This document shows positions 5,974-9,437 of a DNA stretch of 9,437 bases, in pieces. A program made the translations under genes and the position numbers. The first letter of the stretch is position 1. The number at the start of each line of letters is the position of its first letter. The notes under the pieces were generated by a model, which saw nothing but the letters and a program-made list of their open reading frames with translations, was not told the DNA's origin and searched no databases. This stretch comes from Flavobacteriales bacterium (GTDB lineage Bacteria > Bacteroidota > Bacteroidia > Flavobacteriales > PHOS-HE28): contig SSGN01000102.1 in the NCBI GenBank assembly GCA_008016945.1, positions 1 through 9,437 of the forward strand. Direction: 5' to 3'.

Positions 5974-8349
5974 TCATTCAAAGCCATCCGCAAAGACGGG
6001 ATAGGGTTGCAGCGGGCCGGACAATATCCGCAGTTCGGGATTGTCAAAGCGCGCCTGCAAGCTGCCAATTGCAATCGCATTGTGTGCCACCGCCATGAGT
6101 ACTTCGATGCTGGTTCCCGGTCCGAAGTTGGCGCTTGGAACGGAAATTTCGGATGCCGTGGCATTGATGAAACTGCTGCCGACGCCGGGGAAAAAGCTGA
6201 CACCTTGCGCTGAGACCGACCCGCTGCAGTCGGCGCTGTTGTCTCGCAAGCGCCAGTACAGCTTGGGGACATCGCGGGTTTGCGTCGTGCCGTTGGCCGA
6301 AGCCCGTGCACTGAGCGAATAGACACCTGGAAACGGCACGTTGAAGCACTGTGACAACACCTCGACTTCGCTAAGGGAGGCTGCCACTTCGATTGGGACA
6401 CTGACCAATACAGAGCCGCTGCCGTCCGCGCCGTCGTTGTTGAGTGCGTCATAGGTGACGTAGGGTGAAGAGCGCACACTCCAAGCGCTCAGTGAGCCGT
6501 CGAACGACCCGTTGACAAGGAGTGGTGCGTTCTGTTGGCGCTCGTATGCGCCAGCGTCGCGAACAGTCTGGATTGGCGCTGGATAAATAACCTGATCGCG
6601 AGGATTTCCGCTCAGGTCCCGATCATCTCCGACCACCGGCATGGCGCCGTCGACCGCAGCGGAGCTGATTCTGAGACGCCAGTCGCCACTCGCCGGGTCG
6701 TTGAAGCGAGGCTCGCCACCAAGGTATTCCGGGCCGTCAGGCAAAGTTGTGCGGTCGCTGACCAAACTGCGGGAAACACTGATGTTGGCGTTGGCGCCGC
6801 CGCCCGGGTAGGACAGGATGGATTTGCCCGGTTGCCAGATGATAGTGCGGGTCAAACTGCCGCCGTTGGCGTTGTCTGCTTGCACAACATGGTTGCCTCC
6901 AATGGCGTTGCCAGCAATCGTGCAGTCGATCAGGTCCAGTCGAGCACTCTCCGAGTAGCGCAGCAGACTGCCGGAAACCGCGTTGTCTGCAAGCAGGCAG
7001 TTCGACAAAGCGGGCGGCGACAGCGCGAAATCGCTGAAGCTGCGAATCAGGTTGTGTGCGGTGTTGCCGATCATGGCCGTATCCCCGAGTGACAACTGGC
7101 TCTCGGTTTGTGCCAGTACGATGGCCCCATCGGTTGGCGTTCCGGCGAGTGTCTGGGCCCGATTGCCGCGCATCAGATTGCATGGCGCACCAGGGGCGCA
7201 AACGACTCCGCCCAAGTTGGCCGGCGCTTCGATGCCGCAGATTTGCATCTGGCTGTTTGATGCGGGTTGTCGGCGTACCAGGAGCGAGGCGCCGTAAGGA
7301 AAGACAAACAGCCCGCCTGAATCGCCGTCGACGTAGGCGGCGGCGCCATTCTGCGCGATGTTGTCTTCCAAATACGCCCCAAACAGGCAAGCATTGGGCT
7401 CGAAGGTCAGGCCTTCATCAACCGGACGCAGGTAAATGCCACCGCCGGTCAAGTTGGCGCGATTGCCGCGTACAGTGGGCGGCACAGCGGGGTCAACGCG
7501 GAACAGACGAAGCGTTGGCGGGCTGATGGTATTGCCGACGACAGCCAGACCACCGCCGTATTGCGCCTCGTTGTCCTGGATCGCGGCGATACCGCCGTAG
7601 CCTGTCGAGGCGATGTCTACGCGCGCTGCGTCGAGAGCCAGGATGCCACCGCCATATCCGCCTTGGGGCAGGCCACTGACCAGATCGATACCCCGTGCAA
7701 TATTGGAAAACACCGCCGTTTGCGAGCGCAGCATGAACAGCCGTGCCGGATAGCCCTCGATACGGATACCGCCGCCAGAGATCTGCGCCGTATTGAACGA
7801 CACGGTGGTTCCGGATTCGAGGGTGAGCACCGCCGGAATGGCGGTCGCGCGGAAGTTGATCCCGCCCCCGTAGGCTGCGGTGTTCTGGTTGATGGCCACA
7901 TCGCGAAGGATCAGCTCTCCACTTCCCGCGAACTGGATGCCGCCGCCCTCGCCATCCAGCAGTGAGGCATCGCCGCGGATGATTCCCAATCGGCGCAGGT
8001 CGCGGACACCCGATCCGGTGATGCGAAGCACCGAAGCGGCGGCCCCGCCTTGTCCACTGAGCAACGTGCTGCCAGTGGGCGCTGCGGCGGTGCAATCAGC
8101 GTAGCCACCTTCGATGATGAGATCTTGCGAGTCGATGGTCAGCGCCTGCGCGGTGTAGGTTTGGTTGTTGGCGACACGGATCAGGTCGGGACCTGGGCTA
8201 TTGGCGGCCGAGTTGATCGCAGACTGCAAACTCGTGGTCGTGCAGGCCGTGTCGCTGCCGACGTTGTAAGTCGCTGCCCTAGCAGCGACGGCAACCATGA
8301 GTGATCCGAGGCTGATGCAGAGGATGGTTGGAACGCGGGTTGGCTTCAT
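5974..8349 (-). CDS. Exported parallel beta-helix protein (choice-of-anchor-Q-like) with C-terminal beta-sandwich and FADGFE tail
   Basis: A predicted protein of 791 residues. A Sec signal peptide covers about residues 1-25: MKPTR, a hydrophobic core, and AVAARA just before ATYNV. The start ATG 8349 is chosen because the signal peptide begins there; GAGGA lies 10 bases upstream. Residues 30-125 (SLQSAINSA, LIRVANNQTY, LIIEGGYADC) resemble the start of pectate-lyase/pmp-like beta-helices. At least six 'GGGI/GGGL' turns with nearby N-x-A (EGGGIQF, YGGGINF, SGGGIRI, YGGGILA, YGGGLAV, TGGGIYL) mark helix coils up to about residue 306. A DLSGNPRD...DAGAYE block ends near 603, like the choice-of-anchor-Q GAYE motif. 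From about 610, NGSFDGSLSAWS opens a carbohydrate-binding-like beta-sandwich. The last residues are PVFADGFE. The protein is probably secreted or surface-attached; its ligand is unknown. It converges on the kinase gene and lies downstream of a Crp/Fnr gene. Confidence 0.88.
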   Translation of the reverse strand: MKPTRVPTILCISLGSLMVAVAARAATYNVGSDTACTTTSLQSAINSAANSPGPDLIRVANNQTYTAQALTIDSQDLIIEGGYADCTAAAPTGSTLLSGQGGAAASVLRITGSGVRDLRRLGIIRGDASLLDGEGGGIQFAGSGELILRDVAINQNTAAYGGGINFRATAIPAVLTLESGTTVSFNTAQISGGGIRIEGYPARLFMLRSQTAVFSNIARGIDLVSGLPQGGYGGGILALDAARVDIASTGYGGIAAIQDNEAQYGGGLAVVGNTISPPTLRLFRVDPAVPPTVRGNRANLTGGGIYLRPVDEGLTFEPNACLFGAYLEDNIAQNGAAAYVDGDSGGLFVFPYGASLLVRRQPASNSQMQICGIEAPANLGGVVCAPGAPCNLMRGNRAQTLAGTPTDGAIVLAQTESQLSLGDTAMIGNTAHNLIRSFSDFALSPPALSNCLLADNAVSGSLLRYSESARLDLIDCTIAGNAIGGNHVVQADNANGGSLTRTIIWQPGKSILSYPGGGANANISVSRSLVSDRTTLPDGPEYLGGEPRFNDPASGDWRLRISSAAVDGAMPVVGDDRDLSGNPRDQVIYPAPIQTVRDAGAYERQQNAPLLVNGSFDGSLSAWSVRSSPYVTYDALNNDGADGSGSVLVSVPIEVAASLSEVEVLSQCFNVPFPGVYSLSARASANGTTQTRDVPKLYWRLRDNSADCSGSVSAQGVSFFPGVGSSFINATASEISVPSANFGPGTSIEVLMAVAHNAIAIGSLQARFDNPELRILSGPLQPYPVFADGFE

Positions 8350-8494
8350 GGCGCAGTGGTCCTCGTGAGGCAGGGAATTGCTCACGAAGAACGCTGTTTG
8401 CTGGACTATGCCGCCATCCACTGACCGGCCCGCGAGCTGCCCTGCCGAATAGGCGTCGAACCCGGCGTTCAGTGGTCGATACAGCAGGGTAGAT

Positions 8495-8514
8495 CCGGCA
8501 ACGTGCGCTGCCGG
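8495..8514 (+). repeat. Inverted repeat CCGGCA-N8-TGCCGG followed by TTTT on the plus strand
   Basis: CCGGCA (8495-8500) and TGCCGG (8509-8514) form a six-pair, all-perfect stem around an eight-base loop. TTTT follows at 8515-8518. It looks like a weak plus-strand terminator, yet no plus-strand gene ends here. It may instead act in the minus-strand leader of the beta-helix gene. Confidence 0.4.
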
Positions 8515-8523
8515 TTTTGCGAA

Positions 8524-8546
8524 CACATGCGGTCAGAAGGCATGTG
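8524..8546. repeat. Perfect 7-9-7 inverted repeat, candidate operator
   Basis: CACATGC (8524-8530) and GCATGTG (8540-8546) are exact reverse complements separated by nine bases, about 180 bases upstream of the beta-helix start. The symmetric 23-base span is compatible with a dimeric regulator site, but it matches neither the CRP (TGTGA-N6-TCACA) nor the FNR (TTGAT-N4-ATCAA) consensus. Confidence 0.45.
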
Positions 8547-8578
8547 GCGAACGCTGAATGGCTGATCGCAGGCTTTGC

Positions 8579-8617
8579 GCTGAGCAGGCTTCCTGTCACG
8601 CAGGCTCCTAGCTCAGC
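8579..8617 (-). terminator. Long hairpin downstream of the Crp/Fnr gene
   Basis: Outer arms GCTGAGC (8579-8585) and GCTCAGC (8611-8617) are perfect. Then AGG pairs with CCT, and inner CCTG (8592-8595) pairs with CAGG (8601-8604) around TCACG: 14 pairs with small internal bulges. It begins 38 bases after the regulator's stop codon. No T-run follows on the minus strand; on the plus strand TTGTT follows. It could end the regulator transcript or stabilise its 3' end. Confidence 0.45.
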
Positions 8618-8655
8618 TTGTTCCATCGTATCTGTTGTAGCGGCGACCGGACGAC

Positions 8656-9342
8656 CTATCCTTGCGAGGCCAGCCTCTGCAGGCATTGCGTGTTGACCAC
8701 CCGAATCTGTTGCCGTCCGAGTTGAACGGCACCGGCGTGCTCGAAGTGCTTGAGCACGCGACTGACCATTTCGCGTACCGAGCCGAGTTCATCCGCCAGT
8801 TGCTGATGCGAGCGGGCGACCGTGCCGTCGTCTCCCATCAGTTGCAGCAGGGTGCGCGCGAGGCGCAGGTCGAGGCGCTGGAACGCGACCTCATCGATCA
8901 ACTGCACCAGGCTGCCCATGCGCCCCATGAACAGGCCGAAGACGAATTCGCGAAACGGCGGGTGCTGGCACATCAGCGTGCCGAAAGCCGTGGTGTCGAG
9001 AACATCAAGCGGGCGGGCGGTCTGGGTGATGGCTTCGGCGTTGTAGGGCTGGTGACTACCAAGGCATGCCGCGGAGACGATGCAAGACTCGCCGGGTTCA
9101 ACGCGATACAGCACGATCTCGCGCCCACTCTCCGAGCTGCGACTGACCTTGATGCGACCAGACAGCAGCAATGGGAAACCCTTGCAGGCTTGACCGGGCG
9201 CAAACAGTCGCTGCTGCGCCGGGACGTCCATGCAGTGCAACCCATTTTGCAGGCAACTCATTTCGCTGGCGCGCAGATCGGCCAGCATCGGGTAGGCGAT
9301 TTGCCACGCTTGCAGGTTCACGGGAGGCACTCGAAGAGACAC
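8656..9342 (-). CDS. Crp/Fnr-family transcriptional regulator, cysteine-rich
   Basis: A predicted protein of 228 residues, normal for the family. A cyclic-nucleotide-binding-like beta-roll spans about residues 20-135 (FAPGQACKGFPLLLSGRIKV, then ESGREIVLYRVEPGESCIV). A dimerisation helix covers about 140-168. A winged helix-turn-helix follows (HQQLADELGSVREMVSRVLK, 179-198, then AGAVQLGRQQIRV). The recognition helix keeps R190, E191, S194 and R195, combining the CRP R-E-x-x-x-R and FNR E-x-x-S-R contacts. The cAMP-binding G-E-L...R-S pocket is replaced by GESCIVSAACLG, so cAMP binding is unlikely. Six cysteines (30, 37, 53, 87, 93, 125) precede the DNA-binding domain; a thiol, metal or redox role is possible but not shown. 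The GTG start at 9342 is uncertain: no clear ribosome site, and GTG 9321 or ATG 9288 would also keep the domains. The beta-helix gene lies downstream on the same strand. Confidence 0.92.
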   Translation of the reverse strand: MSLRVPPVNLQAWQIAYPMLADLRASEMSCLQNGLHCMDVPAQQRLFAPGQACKGFPLLLSGRIKVSRSSESGREIVLYRVEPGESCIVSAACLGSHQPYNAEAITQTARPLDVLDTTAFGTLMCQHPPFREFVFGLFMGRMGSLVQLIDEVAFQRLDLRLARTLLQLMGDDGTVARSHQQLADELGSVREMVSRVLKHFEHAGAVQLGRQQIRVVNTQCLQRLASQG

Positions 9343-9377
9343 GCCACCAGTGTAGACCGCTGCAACGTGGACGCGGT

Positions 9378-9391
9378 GTCGATCAGTCGAC
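9378..9391. promoter_or_regulatory. GTCGA-N4-TCGAC inverted repeat upstream of the Crp/Fnr gene, candidate operator
   Basis: Exact 5-4-5 symmetry (GTCGA, TCAG, TCGAC), centred about 42 bases upstream of the GTG start. The 5-N4-5 spacing is the geometry of CRP/FNR-type sites, though the half-site is not the textbook one. It may be an autoregulatory site. A 14-base palindrome with four-letter arms of this GC content can also arise by chance. Confidence 0.35.
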
Positions 9392-9437
9392 CAGGGTTTC
9401 CAAGCCTTCGCATAGTGCGGTCGGGCTGGGCATGGAC
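9383..9437 (-). CDS. Possible C-terminal end of a gene entering from the right edge
   Basis: On the minus strand, 17 codons from the edge read SMPSPTALCEGLETLVD and then TGA (9385-9383). Third positions are mostly G or C, like the neighbouring genes, and the spacing (40 bases) to the regulator start would suit an upstream gene. The piece is too short to recognise a family and may be chance. Confidence 0.25.
   Translation of the reverse strand, partial: SMPSPTALCEGLETLVD

Larger units (their letters stand above)
8350..8655. other. Structured 306-base gap between the Crp/Fnr gene and the beta-helix gene
   Basis: No gene is supported here. The beta-helix frame stays open to 8526, but those codons precede the signal peptide and look non-coding. 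The gap holds the ribosome site TCCTC (8360-8364, minus-strand GAGGA) and three inverted repeats listed separately (8495-8514, 8524-8546, 8579-8617). No strong -35/-10 pair was recognised, although the beta-helix promoter must be here unless it is cotranscribed with the regulator gene. Confidence 0.5.

Noticed and set aside
5352..6479. Long minus-strand open frame spanning the kinase 3' end and the beta-helix 3' end
   Set aside because: It crosses two well-supported genes out of frame and reads as low-complexity S/R/A sequence with no signal peptide or motif.
6535..7092. Plus-strand open frame of 185 codons inside the beta-helix gene
   Set aside because: The V/A-rich reading is the antisense of beta-helix coils, with no ribosome site or domain.
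8350..8526. 59-codon N-terminal extension of the beta-helix protein
   Set aside because: The signal peptide begins at the ATG at 8349 with a ribosome site ahead of it; the extension overlaps an inverted repeat and shows no coding character.
8578..8617. Direct repeat of CAGGCT(T)CCT suggesting a CRISPR or iteron array
   Set aside because: There are only two copies, and they are the two arms of a hairpin seen from one strand; there is no regular spacing or further unit.

Overview
GC-rich bacterial DNA that most resembles a gammaproteobacterium of the Lysobacterales (Xanthomonadales), for example a Rhodanobacteraceae relative. This is inferred from an ECF sigma factor paired with a TPR-bearing Ser/Thr kinase and from an exported beta-helix protein ending in FADGFE. 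No rRNA, tRNA or other taxonomic marker is present, so the placement is tentative.

Layout. Bases 1-950 are a mobile-element scrapyard. The N-terminus of an IS1595-family transposase runs off the left edge on the minus strand. A short, AT-richer stretch with a possible two-helix membrane ORF follows. Then comes a decayed, internally deleted IS5/IS1182-like transposase remnant. Bases 1053-2261 (+) encode a class III (CaiB/BaiF) CoA-transferase closely resembling succinyl-CoA:glutarate CoA-transferase. Bases 2414-5848 (+) are a two-gene unit: an ECF-type sigma factor, then 60 bases later a membrane-anchored Ser/Thr protein kinase with a TPR-rich C-terminal half. Convergent to it, 5974-8349 (-) encodes a secreted parallel beta-helix protein with a choice-of-anchor-Q-like GAYE motif and a C-terminal beta-sandwich. 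Upstream of that gene on the same strand, 8656-9342 (-) encodes a cysteine-rich Crp/Fnr-type regulator. The 306-base gap between these two genes holds three separate inverted repeats.

How the genes may work together. The sigma factor lacks the acidic DAED-type motif of region 2.2 and carries D-T-T-G at that place. In the EcfP/PknT type of system, a kinase phosphorylates a threonine in this region to allow core RNA polymerase binding. The adjacent kinase therefore makes this a good candidate for a phosphorylation-activated sigma factor, with no anti-sigma gene in view. The TPR half, probably periplasmic, would be the sensor. Whether the beta-helix gene or the Crp/Fnr regulator belongs to the same circuit cannot be told from the window. 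The CoA-transferase looks metabolically independent.

I see no CRISPR array, toxin-antitoxin pair, phage module or recognisable defence system. The sigma/kinase pair and the tagged exported protein with its structured upstream region are the parts most worth following up.
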